Part shown: one piece after another, positions 24,211 to 37,918 of the stretch
Layout of the letters: every line of letters starts with the position of its first letter
How positions within the stretch are numbered: position 1 is the stretch's first letter
Assembly: GCA_964020155.1 (NCBI GenBank)
Contig: OZ026552.1
Span: 3,707,548-3,771,547 of the forward strand
Direction of reading: 5' to 3'
Source of the DNA: Chondrilla cf. caribensis
Lineage: Eukaryota > Porifera > Demospongiae > Chondrillida > Chondrillidae
DNA length: 64,000 nucleotides
Made by a program: the position numbers and the translations under genes
The notes under the pieces: generated by a model
What the model saw: only the letters and a program-made list of their open reading frames with translations
The model's database searches: none
Told to the model about the DNA's origin: nothing

Positions 24211-25311
24211 TCACTGAGATGTGCCATTTTCTGTCGTAGTTGGTTGTGATGGGGGGTCCTGTCCACTCAGCTTCATCTGACCCTGTACATCGGATTCTTC
24301 TTCCGGGTCATCTTCCGCTCCATCTACTGAGTTCTGACTCCCTTCGTGACCTCCAATGGAAGAACGAACCCTTTTTTCACGCTGACGTCTGTTGCAAAAC
24401 CAAACTCGCACCACTTCTTTATCTAGGTGTAGATTATCAGCAATTTGGGCAATTTCATTAGACGATGGTTTTGGCTGATTAACAAAATGTTGTTCCAAAT
24501 TGTCCTTTGCCACTGTGCCAATGGTGGTACGCCTCTTTCTCCTCCGTTCAGGAGAGACCTCTTCTTGCTCATGGGCAGAACCAGCTTGTTCAGCTTGTTC
24601 CAGCCATTTCTCCAAAACTGGCTTGAGCTTTTGAGCATTCTTGAAGCTGAGTTGGAGATTTTCAAATCGGCAGATGGTGGTTTGACTGAAATCAGTTCCA
24701 TTTATCTCTGCAAGAGCCTGTCCGACCTGAGTCTGTGTGAATCCCAACTTCAATCTTTTCTGCTTGAAAGATGTGGCGAATACTTCCAAGTCTTTCACTT
24801 CCGGTGATTCAGGATCGACTGTCTGCGTTGGCTGCAACGTTCTCTGTGATGGAGGCTGCTGGATAACCTGTATTGCTGACGGATATGGAAAGGCCGTTGC
24901 ATGCTGGCCTGCATTTTGCATGAATGGCATTTGTTGCATTGATGTCGGGCTGAATGCAGATTGTATCACCCTTGTACCATGCCCTTGGATGTGGCTGGTT
25001 GGTGTGCCAGGGATACCTCTAGGAGAAAACTGCTGCATATGTGGAGGAGGAGGATGAACTAGCTGCACTACTGGGACAGACATCGGAGATACGGTCGTCT
25101 GAGGCTGTGGAAGGTAGTGCGCCATCTGGGATACGTGCAATCCGCGAGGTCCTATCGCATGATTGGTAGGACTGAGGGGAATATTAGGACTTTGCACGGG
25201 AATCGCGACTGCGGCCGGATTCGGGCTGGAGAGAGGACTACTCAGCGTAGGAGAGGTTACTTGGTTTTGGGACCCTGTCACACCAACAACGCGACTATAA
25301 TCGAAGCTCAT
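24211..25311 (-). CDS. POU class 1 (Pit-1-like) transcription factor, copy 1
   Basis: One uninterrupted 366-residue frame. Residues 1-165 are Pro/Gln/Ser/Thr-rich and low complexity, typical of an activation region. The POU-specific domain is at about 168-242 with the signature [19 protein letters not shown]. The POU homeodomain is at about 257-316, starting RRRKRRTTI and ending in recognition helix [17 protein letters not shown]. The acidic tail ends TTTENGTSQ. The signature and linker fit POU class 1. The factor binds octamer-like DNA in the nucleus. No intron interrupts the coding frame. A near-identical copy is at 43496-44581 and decayed copies at about 36801-37680 and 57752-58225. It is divergent from the membrane glycoprotein gene 641 bp away. 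Confidence 0.96.
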   Translation of the reverse strand: MSFDYSRVVGVTGSQNQVTSPTLSSPLSSPNPAAVAIPVQSPNIPLSPTNHAIGPRGLHVSQMAHYLPQPQTTVSPMSVPVVQLVHPPPPHMQQFSPRGIPGTPTSHIQGHGTRVIQSAFSPTSMQQMPFMQNAGQHATAFPYPSAIQVIQQPPSQRTLQPTQTVDPESPEVKDLEVFATSFKQKRLKLGFTQTQVGQALAEINGTDFSQTTICRFENLQLSFKNAQKLKPVLEKWLEQAEQAGSAHEQEEVSPERRRKRRTTIGTVAKDNLEQHFVNQPKPSSNEIAQIADNLHLDKEVVRVWFCNRRQREKRVRSSIGGHEGSQNSVDGAEDDPEEESDVQGQMKLSGQDPPSQPTTTENGTSQ

Positions 25312-25952
25312 TTCTCCTGCAAAGCAGAATAAAAGGGAACAAACACGAAATGAAATTACCTCATCAATATTCCAGAACAGTTCGCATTATGCATGCATGG
25401 CCAGCTGACAATCGGCGCGCAGGCAAACTTTTAATTAAGTCGCACAAAGTATTTGCGAAGAACTGCTGGCTGAACGAGGTTTTAATTCCGTGAACGAAAT
25501 GTGGGCGGTACCCCGATAGCATGCTGTTTACCGAGTTAGAAGCAGCTGGAAAGTGCAACTACAACCAAGAAACTCACCTTAAGGCCGGCTATCAAATTGA
25601 GGATTGGAAGTCTTTATCGAAAACTGTTAGAAGAGAAGCGTTTGCTCCTGGGCAAGAATTACTGTTACTGTTACAGGCAAGAGGGTGTAGAGTCTATGAT
25701 AAAAGCAGGCGTGCTCTCCAAGAATCACGTCTAATGAATAGATTCATGACATGACGTCACATAGTAATTAATCATATTCATAGCTTATCGCCCGCTGCAT
25801 AGGGGGTCTAAATGTTACACGTGCAGACGGTGACGTAGTCGCTAAAATTATACTAGTCACGAGTGTTATCACGAGCACGGATAAACCTGGTCCACGGCGA
25901 ATCTCATCTCAACGGACGAACTCGAAGCAGTGCAAACGACCTTTAATTCGTC
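25312..25952. promoter_or_regulatory. Shared upstream region POU1 / membrane glycoprotein
   Basis: 641 bp between divergent start codons. Its segments (GCGCGCAGGCAAAC, GGCCGGCTATCAAATTGAGG) recur many times in copy B at 35.0-36.8 kb. No spliced 5' UTR could be proven. Confidence 0.5.
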
Positions 25953-28539
25953 ATGTTCGTCCTCAGTTCTTCCACCCTGCTCGTTTTGACTCTGGTTGGG
26001 CTCGTTCAAGGCCAAAACGACAACTTCACGTGTCAAGAAGGAGTAGATCCTATCTCCCTGCCACCACTTCCCGATCAGTTCAGCGTTTCAATCGAAGCTG
26101 CTATTAGCAGGTGGAACCGTACTATTCTCCTCAAAGAGTATTATGATGAGATGGGGCAAAGAGGACGCATAGACGGATTTATCAACTTCAGAGGCGATAG
26201 CTATATGAAATTCTCATACATATTGGATTACAAAACCGATCAGGGGTTCCATATTAGATATTCTGATGACTCTGTCAATTGTACAGTTGTTCCACTTGAG
26301 AATGACCGTATTGTCAATTTCACGTTTCGTGAATTCCCCGGCCCCAATGGTACGGTGAGGATTGGCTCAGTCAACGACATATTCCAGTTTGGAGACACGT
26401 ACAACGTGACTTATGTGGGCCAATACTACATGCGAGGTATACTGTGTGACCGCTGGCAGCACTGCTTTGAATCGCCCAACATGACCTATCGTACTGACTA
26501 TTACTTTTCAGTTGAAGAGTGGGGCTTTCCGAATAATGCAAGTCGTGTCCCTGTTTTGATTACTGTGAACGGGTTGAACGTTCGGAATGGTTCCAATTAC
26601 ACGGTAGCCAACACTTACACCTTCACTGCGTTCACTCCCGGTCCTCCAGAGGACAGTGTGTTATCTGTTCCAGAAGGTTTAGTCTGTAAGAACAGAAGGC
26701 AACTGAAAGAATTGCCACCACTGGATGCCAAATACTTGAGTCTGCACGCTGAGACTACATATGATGATGGAACCTACTATTCTCTACTATTCTATGACAA
26801 AGCATCTAATCTCGTGAGATTCGACTACACACCAAATCCACGTTTGACACGCTCTCCGCCGACTAAGATGACTACTATCCATGACTTCACTCAAGGCGTT
26901 CAATATTCCATCAACAGGACAAGCCGGTTATGTAACATATCTGCCATTGAACCCAGTACAGCATATCTCCCTGATGAAACCATCGATGAAACTGGTAATG
27001 TGGTTCTCTCCAGTTTGTTTGACCTATTGTCCCCTCAGGTTAACAGTACTGACAGCTATGTGTACGAGGGAGAAAGCACAGTTCGTGGTATACCAGCTGA
27101 GGTTTGGATCAGCTTTGCAGCCGAATACAAATATACGTCGTTCAACTTTACTTTCTACAATCTCACCGTGCAGTTGTACTTTACGAAGGAGCAGTATTCC
27201 ATCAATGGCCGTCAGTTGGCACAAATACCGATACTGCAACGTACCAGTGGCGTAGTTCAGGGCGTGTATAACAACACACAATTCACTAGGCAGATTAGTG
27301 GAGAAAGTGATATTTACCAATATGACCCAACTGAGCCGCCTTATGAACTGTTTGATGCTTTTGTCTGCTATGATACTTCAGCAACTAAGGAACTCACATT
27401 CGTTCTCCCTGTAGCTGCCATGGGAATGGACTTCACTAATCTTCGTGGGAGCATTAGGTCGGCTCTCAGTGCAGCCACAGGTGCAACGGGATCTCAATTC
27501 AGCAACATCCAGGTTGGTTGAATCATTGTATCTGTTGGCAGAAATGTCGTTTCAGGCTTGCTGTACATCTTCACCAATTCGTACATTGGCTAGAGTACTA
27601 TTATTTTTTTCCACAACAAACTCCTCACATGCCTCATAGGGATCTCATTCCACATTTATCATTCTCCTTATGTCGTGGCTGTCATCAAGCCTATGGAATG
27701 TTGCTACTTAGTGGGTTCCACATGCTCTGTGACATGAAAACAGCTTTTTTATCATGTGAAAAATGTTTCACTTTTATGGTAGAGATGAGTGGCATTGTTG
27801 TGTTGTACTTAATTCGATCAGTCAACTTGGCACGTATACAGTGTACTTCACTTTCAACTGCCATCCACTGTCCATGCAATGTAATTTTCTATTTCAGGAT
27901 GCTAAAATTGGCACACATATACATGCCTTGTAGACCTCCAGTTACACTGGAGCGTTAAGGTGGACACCTAATTGATTTGAGTACATCCCATATTAAACCA
28001 GTTTAAACCAGTTCACAATAAGGTGCTTTAGTGCTCTGGTGTTGCCAAGATTTACATATGTTCGTATAGTACAACCAACTCTCCCACTATTTGATGACAA
28101 GTATGATGTTTGCCATACAGATCTTGGTTTTGGTATAATCTTCCTCTGATACTTTGATGTCTTCCTTTGGTTCTTGCAGATCCAGCCCTACTCCACTAGT
28201 TCCATCCTTGTCACCTTGCTCCTACTGGACACGCCACAAGTGGGCAAAATTCAAGGTAAAACAAGTCAGCAATTGTACGACAGCATCATGTCCTCGTTGA
28301 GACAGGGCTCTCTGAAGGTCACCATCAACGACAGAAGCACCGTTGCATCTCCACAATCTGCTGAGCAAACCCCTACTAACTCAATCAGTGTCGTGGCTGT
28401 TGGAGTAGGGTGCTTCTTTGGGGGCTTACTCTTGGGTGTCATCGTTTTGGCAGCCCTCTTCGGGATCGTCTTTCTGGTTAGAATGTTCAAGAAGAAAAAT
28501 GCTCAGGAAGCATACTTCCCTCAGAAAGACGACATCTGA
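25953..28539 (+). CDS. Type I membrane glycoprotein with two LolA-like repeats (2 exons)
   Basis: Exons 25953-27512 and 28180-28539 join in phase 0 and give 639 residues. The signal peptide MFVLSSSTLLVLTLVGLVQG is followed by a ~560-residue ectodomain rich in N-glycosylation sites (NFT, NRT, NCT, NVT, NGT, NST). Two homologous halves start near FTCQEGVDPISLPPLPDQFS and LVCKNRRQLKELPPLDAKYL, each followed by a beta-rich stretch like the LolA-like domain of metazoan surface proteins. A membrane segment, ISVVAVGVGCFFGGLLLGVI and onwards, ends at a basic KKKNAQEAYF tail. Domain naming is from pattern only. Possible roles are surface recognition or adhesion; none is proven. Poly(A) signal AATAAA at 28733. 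Partial copies occur at about 37.7-39.8, 44.8-45.3 and 58.2-59.0 kb. Confidence 0.88.
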
Positions 28540-28732
28540 CAGTCTTACAAACATGCTACTTTGTGACATTTAGGATCCTTCCTTTGAATTCATGCACACA
28601 AACAAACACACACTGCTTCTGCTATAATATTTCATATATGTACAAGTCATTCAGCTAGCCTGTATGTTTTGCTCACCATTTTCTTAAAGCTTTGTATGTG
28701 CATTAGTTTGCAAAAATAATTTAATCAATTGC

Positions 28733-28738
28733 AATAAA
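28733..28738 (+). terminator. Poly(A) signal AATAAA
   Basis: Lies 194 bp after the stop codon of the membrane glycoprotein. Confidence 0.55.
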
Positions 28739-29527
28739 ATGCGTGCAAGCAAGTACAATACAATGTCATATACACACATACACATGGTATAAAATGTTAG
28801 TATATATATATAATACATAATACTATTATACAGTATACATTACATATTATATTAATGGCTATCATGTATACATATTATATGTAACCATAGACATTATATC
28901 TGTATAAATATATGGCTGTCAAGGGCATTCAATGCGACATGCTGCAGTGCACAATTTCCATCATTAGCTCTCGGAAACAATATTAAAACGATAAGTCAAC
29001 TCAGGATGACGTTACTGCTGATACCAGCTTTCCGCATCCCGCCTTTATGAAATGCCTACATGTAGAAGACAAAACAATAGCATGCAACTCCAAGACACAA
29101 TATCGAGATTTTACCTACTACCAAAGTATCGTACACAAATGTGAGGCTGAATACTGGATACCGTACAGATCATCGTAGCCCAGTGCTATGCGGCACGGAA
29201 AATCACTTGTATGGCTTCAGAAGGAAAAGTTTTCAGTGGGAAATGGGAAAACCCACAATTGTATCCGTGGCAGTGACTTGGGCCACACCAGACACCATGT
29301 GATATGGGTGCAGAGAAGGGCTTCTAGTTGAGAGGTAAACTCCTGTCCGATCTACATCCCACGAGAGTTCCTGTGTGAGGGTCACTTATTGAGCATAAGG
29401 TATCAGCATCACGCAGTAGACCCCGAGTGCTATGAACTGGATAATTCCAAACAGTACTGCCAATTCGGCTACATTCGTCCACTATAAATGGAGGAGCAGC
29501 AACACATGAGGATGAACACAGACATAG

Positions 29528-31743
<2,216 letters not shown>

Positions 31744-31785
<42 letters not shown>
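31744..31785. repeat. (CA)n microsatellite (right half)
   Basis: Continuation of the array at 29530, split by the LINE. Confidence 0.9.
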
Positions 31786-31787
<2 letters not shown>

Positions 31788-32217
31788 TACAGGAATGAAT
31801 ACACACATACGTACGTATGCACATACACATAAGCATGCAATAGATGCATTAAGTAGACAGAGAGAGTACACCAGAACATACAATACACACTTACCCAGAA
31901 TGCCGCACACAGAGTAAGGACAAATGCAATCTACAGAAAGAAAAGACAGGTACCACATGCCAATATTCAGGACAACTTATGAGGTACATGCGTACATTGC
32001 ATGGTACACCTAGTCCATACTTCTACTGTATACACTACGCTGTACATATGGTGCATACTATGGGGACACACATACTCACGAGAAACACTATTACACATAT
32101 AACTTTGACCACACTAAGCATCTCCTTGACTTGCTTGATTGGAGAAACTAGGAAGAAGGTGCTGAAAGAGAAAGAGAAAGAGAAGGTAAATGTCACACGC
32201 ACGCACGCACACATGTA

Positions 32218-32219
32218 CA

Positions 32220-32291
<72 letters not shown>

Positions 32292-32300
32292 CACACACAC
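32218..32300. repeat. (CA)n microsatellite at SFT2D-A exon donor
   Basis: On the minus strand (GT)n begins directly after the CAG that ends the exon. Confidence 0.95.
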
Positions 32301-32649
32301 CTGACAACTCCAGCAATAGTTCCCACACAGAAGAACACAGCAATTACTGCCACTTCAATTCTCACAAATATAACTCCCTGCATCACAATACAAGGAAGGT
32401 GCTGTCCATTCAGCATCCATTCACCCACACATATGTACATGTTGGTGCAAACATATGGGTGGAATGTGATGAGAAAAGAAACTTGTATGCATGGATACAC
32501 AACAGTAGGAAAATCTACAGTCAGCACAATGTGATGTGAACCCACCAAGTCTACACAAAGCCTACATAGACATGTTATTACATGCACAAAACTAGAGCTC
32601 TCTCAAGAGAAATGAAGGACATGGTTAAAACTGACAGAAAACTTGTACA

Positions 32650-33383
32650 ATCTCAAAACTCCAATTTCGCAAAAGGAACATGATAGAAGTTACACAGGTC
32701 TAATAGGGGCAGTCTAAACAATTTGCGTTCCGATGATTCAATAACGCATTCACTAGTCTAGCTAGCTAGACCGTCCCTAAGAAGCGCCGAGGGGCGGAAA
32801 AGGGAAGGGATGGTCTAACACAAGTAGCGATTAGTTCACACCTGAGCACGTGACCGTCAACCAATGAAATGCCACTGCTAAGAATCTTGGCAATGATATT
32901 CATTGACTCAGTTTAGTTATTTGTTAAGTGTGATGGAGGGCGATACTACATTCTCGTCATCGGTAGCTGGGAATATTCTCCCATTTGACAGTCATGCAGA
33001 TGAATGCGATTACTAGTATTTTGCAAGCACATGATATGATCGTATGTTTCTCCGTGGTCACGACAAGTCGCCGATCAAGAATTGCAAACGAAGGAATGAG
33101 AACCAACATATTCAGTCCTAGTTGTATCATTGCTTTTATTTCTGATAAACAAACAGATGAAATACTTTTGCGAACGTAGTTTGTCTGCTGTGGTTAGAGA
33201 TGTTGATGTTCACTATGAATGATACAAATTGACAGTACCTATAGTCTGACGAAGAATCATTACAGGTTACAGTATCCATGCATGGTCCACCTAACACATA
33301 CGGGGTGTATGGTGAGTCGTAGAAACACTATACGTGTTATTTGTTAATTGGCAGGTGGGAACTGATCGCTACTTGGCTATATA
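32650..33383. repeat. Duplicated spacer, copy A
   Basis: Shared almost base for base with 42310-43045 and with 47520-47861 plus 50440-50919. It includes the hairpin-like TAGACCGTCCCTAAGAAGCG ... AAGGGAAGGGATGGTCTA at 32770-32818. A second inverted match (TAGACCGTCCCTTCCC) follows at its right end. No host gene could be recognised, though short frames on both strands persist in all copies. Confidence 0.75.
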
Positions 33384-33790
33384 GACCTGTCACGAAAATT
33401 TTGGTCCGGCAAAAATTTTGGTCCGGGCGGACCAGAATTTGCGATAAATTTGGTCCCCCTCTGAAATTTCTGGTCCGGTGTCACAGTTTAAAGTATCCCC
33501 CGTATGAAGCGCCAATGGAGGAGATCCCTGCGTTTCTTCTCTAGTAGAAGCTGCCTACGAAGCGAGAAGTGGTCTATTACGCAGCGTTGACATTCTATCC
33601 CTCCATTCTGACGTCAGAGTGGAGGGATAAAATGTCGACCAATAGAAAGGTGACAGATACGATGAAGTGTAAGGATAACTTTCAACCAATGAGAAAGGTG
33701 CTAGGATAATCGCGCAGGTATATAAACGATGAAGAATATGGCGAGAGAGAGCTTTAAAGCTTTGCCTTCTGGTGTCAAAGTCACGGACTA

Positions 33791-34170
33791 TGGATCGAGA
33801 AGGCTCAGAGTCAAGAGATCAACAGCTACTAGAGGAAGCCTACATATACCGAACGGAGAAGAAGTACCCAGAAGAAGCTACAGAAAACAGAAGGAGAATC
33901 ATAAGATAAAAGGCTGCCAAGTTTGTTGTCAAGGATGGAGAGCTTTTCTATAAAATGAAGAAGAAGGATAAGGTCTCTCTCTCTGTGTGTGTTACTAATC
34001 TATAGCAATCTTTTAAAGATACTCTGTTGTCATGTATAAATACATGTAGGAAGTTTTACTGAGGTATGTGACGAGCCATGAAGAACGAAAGAAGATATTG
34101 TCCAGTTGCCATGTTGATTCATTGTCAGGACACATGGGCACTACAAGAACTGTCTATAAGATTAAGGAGA
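33791..34170 (+). pseudogene. H2C2 integrase zinc-finger protein fragment in transposon A
   Basis: Exon-like pieces read MDREGSESRDQQLLEEAYIY and onwards to RRRIIR, an in-frame TAA, then KAAKFVVKDGELFYKMKKKD. After a gap comes EVLLRYVTSHEERKKILSSC and HVDSLSGHMGTTRTVYKIKE, the H...GHxG half of an H2C2 zinc-binding domain. It is cut off by an (ATT)n run at 34171-34231. No DDE core remains. Confidence 0.75.
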
Positions 34171-34231
34171 TTAAGGATATTATTATTATTATTATTGTTA
34201 TTATTGTTATTATTATTATTATTATTATTAT
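34171..34231. repeat. (ATT)n microsatellite
   Basis: A trinucleotide run with few GTT interruptions inside Ginger-like transposon A. Confidence 0.9.
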
Positions 34232-34599
34232 TGTTACTAGCTAACCAATTTCAATATGAAGGAGGGGGAGATAGGGGCAGGCAGGACTGCACATGGTGCT
34301 GGGGGCATGACAGTGCTTGAAGGGAAAGTAGATTACTTGAGTTTTTGTTGATGTGGACCAAAATTTTTGGGACATGATTGCTGAATAAAATGGTCCTGGA
34401 CCAAAATTTTCAGAAATGACACTGAAAATTTTGGTCCACCTGAACATACAGTCTAGGACCAAAATTTTCAGAGGGGGACCAAAATTTTCAGTGTCATTTC
34501 TGAAAAAAATGGTCCTGGACCAAGATTTTCAGGAAAAATTGCTGAAAATTTTGGTCCCCGGACCAAGATTTTCGGGACCAAAATTCCAGTGACAGACCG

Positions 34600-35055
34600 A
34601 CCCTTCCCTTATGGCGCGAAATTTGAAGTGTCCAGTGGGTTTATATATAAGGAGTGGCATTCGGCACATTCGCATTTGTGAATGAATATCCAGTTTTCAT
34701 GATGATCAAGTGATTTTCTATCATTTTTCAAGTCTCGACGGGAAGAACCTCGATGAAAGCGCCATGCTATCGGCAATAAGAAGACTATCGGCGGAGGCTG
34801 GAATTGTCGTAAAAGTCGAATCCTCCAAGGAGATGTTTGAGAAGATAATGGGAAAAGCGCAGAGGATTCGTTCGCAATCGAACCCCCTCACGGAGGCCCC
34901 GCCAGGAAATAGGTTTTCTTCCGTATGTGAACTATCCCCTCGACGACTCTACAAGTGGCGGTATATAGAATCAGAGGTGAGAGGTTATAGAGATGTCGTT
35001 TGACTTTACGGCCGTTCCCTGTGTAGTGTGTGTCAGTGTATTTTTATTCGTATGA
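34600..35055 (+). repeat. Conserved duplicated block (KNLDES block), copy A
   Basis: Present again at about 43046-43400 and 53653-54107. All start TCCCTTATGGCGCGAAATTTG and hold a TATA-like TTTATATATAAGG followed by an open frame without ATG (34710-35003, containing LDGKNLDESAMLSAIRRLSA and KVESSKEMFEKIMGKAQRIR). It may be an exon of an unidentified gene carried along in the duplication, or part of an older mobile element. Confidence 0.6.
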
Positions 35056-36800
35056 CAATAGGCGCGCAGGCAAACATTTAATTAAGTCGCACAGAGCTAT
35101 TTGGGAAGAACTGCTGACTGAACTGGGTTTAACAATTCCGTGAACGATTTGTGGGCGCCCGATAGCTGTTTACCGAGTTAGAAGCAGCTGGAAAGTGCAA
35201 CTACAACCAGGAAACTCACCCTAAGGCCGGCTATCAAATTGAGGATTGGATGACTTTATCGAAAACTGTTAGAAGAGAAGCGTTTGCTCCTGGGCGAGAA
35301 TTACTGTTACTTCGTACGCAGGAGGGAATCAAGCAGGCGTGCAACACAAGAAAATGGGCTTTGTACGGGAATCGCGACTGCGGCCGGATTCGGGCTGGAG
35401 AGAGGACTACTCAGCGTAGGAGAGGTTACTTGGTTTTGGGATCCTGTCACACCAACAACGCGACTATAATCGAAGCTCATTTCTCCTGCTAAGCAGAATA
35501 AAAGAGAACAAACACTAATGAAATCACCTCATTAATATTCCAGAACAGTTCGCATTATGCATGCATGGCCAGCTGACAATAGGCGCGCAGGCAAACATTT
35601 AATTAAGTCGCACAGAGCTATTTGGGAAGAACTGCTGACTGAACTGGGTTTAACAATTCCGTGAACGATTTGTGGGCGTTAACCCGATAGCTGTTTACCG
35701 AGTTAGAAGCAGCTGGAAAGTGCAACTACAACCAGGAAACTCACCCTAAGGCCGGCTATCAAATTGAGGATTGGATGACTTTATTGAAAACTGTTAGAAG
35801 AGAAACGTTTACTCCCTGGTGAGAATTACGGTTACTTCGGTGAGAATTACGGTTACTTCGAGGGAATCAAGCAGGCGTGCACTACAAGAAAATGGGCTGG
35901 CATTTCCAGCTGGAAAGTGCAACTACAACCAGGAAACTCACCCTAAGGCCGGCTATCAAATTGAGGATTGGATGACTTTATCGAAAACTGTTAGAAGAGA
36001 AACGTTTACTCCCTGGTGAGAATTACGGTTACTTCGTACGCAGGAGGGAATCAAGCAGGTGTGCACTACAAGAAAATGGGCTGGCATTTCCAGCTGGAAA
36101 GTGCAACTACAACCAGGAAACTCACCCTAAGGCCGGCTATCAAATTGAGGATTGGATGACTTTATCGAAAACTGTTAGAAGAGAAACGTTTACTCCCTGG
36201 TGAGAATTACGGTTACTTCGTACGCAGGAGGGAATCAAGCAGGCGTGCACTACAAGAAAATGGGCTTTGTACGGGAATCGCGACTGCGGCCGGATTCGGG
36301 CTGGAGAGAGGACTACTCAGCGTAGGAGAGGTTACTTGGTTTTGGGATCCTGTCACACCAACAACGCGACTATAATCGAAGCTCATTTCTCCTGCTAAGC
36401 AGAATAAAAGAGAACAAACACTAATGAAATCACCTCATCAATATTCCAGAACAGTTCGCATTATGCATGCATGGTCAGCTGACAATAGGCGCGCAGGCAA
36501 ACATTTAATTAAGTCGCACAGAGCTATTTGGGAAGAACTGCTGACTGAACTGGGTTTAACAATTCCGTGAACGATTTGTGGGCGTTAACCCGATAGCTGT
36601 TTACCGAGTTAGAAGCAGCTGGAAAGTGTAACTACAACCAGGAAACTCACCCTAAGGCCGGCTATCAAATTGAGGATTGGATGACTTTATTGAAAACTGT
36701 TAGAAGAGAAACGTTTACTCCTGGCAAGAATTACGGTTACTTCGTACAGGCAAGAGAGGATAAAAAGCAGGCGTGTTCTCCAAGAAAATGGGCTGGCATT
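35056..36800. repeat. Rearranged POU1 5' region, copy B (tandem ~0.9 kb and ~0.18 kb repeats)
   Basis: The segment from ACGGGAATCGCGACTGCGGC (35366) recurs at 36271, a ~905-bp period. Inside it a ~182-bp unit containing AAACTCACCCTAAGGCCGGC repeats near 35907, 36089 and elsewhere. All of it derives from the POU1 N-terminal coding part and its upstream region at 25.2-25.7 kb. Confidence 0.85.
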
Positions 36801-37690
36801 TCAAGCTGAGTTGGAGATTTTCAAATCGGCAGATGGTGGTTGACTGAAATCAGTTCCATTTATCCTGCAAGAGCTTGTCTGACTTGAGTCTGTGTGAATC
36901 CCAACTTCAGTCTTTTCTGCTTGAAAGATGTGGCGAATACTTCCAAGTCTTTCACTTTTGGTGATTCGGGATCGACTGTCTGCGTTGGCTGCAATGTTCT
37001 CTGTGATGGAGGCTGCTGGATAACCTGTATGGCTGATGAATATGGAAAGGCCGTTGCATGTGACCTCCGATGGAAGAAAGAACCCGTTTTTCACCTTGAC
37101 ATATGTTGCAAAACCAAACTCGCACCACTTCTTTATCTAGGTGTAGATTATCAGCAATTTGGGCAACTTCATTAGACGATGGTTTTGGCTGATTAGCAAA
37201 ATGTTGTTCCAAATTGTCCTTTGCCACTGTGCCAATGGTGGTGCGCCTCTTTCTCATCCGTTCAGAAGAGACCTCTTCTTGCTCATGGGCAGAACCAGCT
37301 TGTTCAGCTTGTTCCAGCCATTTCTCCAAAACTGGCTTGAGCTTTTGAGCAATCTTGAAGCTGAGTTGGAGATTTTCAAATCGGCAGATGGTGGCTTGAC
37401 TGAAATCAGTTCCATTTATCTCTGCAAGAGCTTGTCTGACTTGAGTCTGTGTGAATCCCAACTTCAGTCTTTTCTGCTTGAAAGATGTGGCGAATACGGT
37501 CGGAGATACGGTCGTCTGAGGCTGTGGAAGGTAGTGCGCCATCTGGGATACGTGCAATAATTTCATTAGATGATGCATGGCTGATTAACATAATCAGGAG
37601 AGACCTCTTGTGGGCAGAACCAGCTTTTTCAGCTTGTTCCAGCCATTTCTCCAAAACTGGCTTGAGCTTTTGAGCATTCTTGTACATTGG
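36801..37690 (-). pseudogene. POU1 copy B, rearranged
   Basis: Pieces of the POU gene are shuffled. An open frame of 208 codons (37578-36952) still encodes most of the POU-specific domain and homeodomain, but it starts in fused sequence ([18 protein letters not shown] joined straight to [10 protein letters not shown]). The recognition helix is [12 protein letters not shown] instead of [12 protein letters not shown], which loses DNA-contacting Arg residues. The tail is fused out of register. Further POU-specific fragments flank it (36801-36950, 37406-37690). Confidence 0.88.
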
Positions 37691-37918
37691 CTAGATTGCT
37701 ATTTTTCCCACAACGAATTCCTTACATGCCTCGTAGGGATCTCATATCACTTTTGTCATTCTCCTTATGTCGTGGCTGTCTTTAAGCCTATGAAGTGTTA
37801 CTACTTAGTGGATTCTACACACTCTGTGACATCAAAACAGCTTTTTTTATTATGTGAAAAATGAGTGGCATTAATATTGTTGTGTTGTACTTAAGTAATT
37901 TGAACACTGAAGCGTTAA
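37690..37918 (+). pseudogene. Membrane glycoprotein copy B, intron 1 remnant
   Basis: Matches the intron of the intact gene around 27585-27960. Exon 1 is gone. The copy is interrupted by a TTAA-flanked transposon and resumes at 39465. Confidence 0.8.

Larger units (their letters stand above)
33388..34594 (+). mobile_element. Ginger-like DNA transposon A, non-autonomous
   Basis: Bounded by TGTCACGAAAATTTTGGTCC and the inverse of TGTCACTGGAATTTTGGTCC, with the 4-bp duplication GACC on each side (33384-33387, 34595-34598). The homologous spacer at 43045 is the empty site. Subterminal zones carry many ATTTTGGTCC motifs in both orientations. The TIR start TGT, the 4-bp duplication and the internal integrase-type zinc finger fit Ginger transposons. 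Confidence 0.85.

Noticed and set aside
32935..33180. Short frames in the duplicated spacer (plus strand MEGDTTFSS..., minus strand hydrophobic)
   Set aside because: Both strands are open and no family is recognisable; kept only as a duplicated spacer.
34866..34890. tRNA B-box-like GGTTCGATTCC on the minus strand of the KNLDES block
   Set aside because: There is no matching A box at the right distance and no cloverleaf could be drawn, so I do not call a tRNA or SINE promoter.
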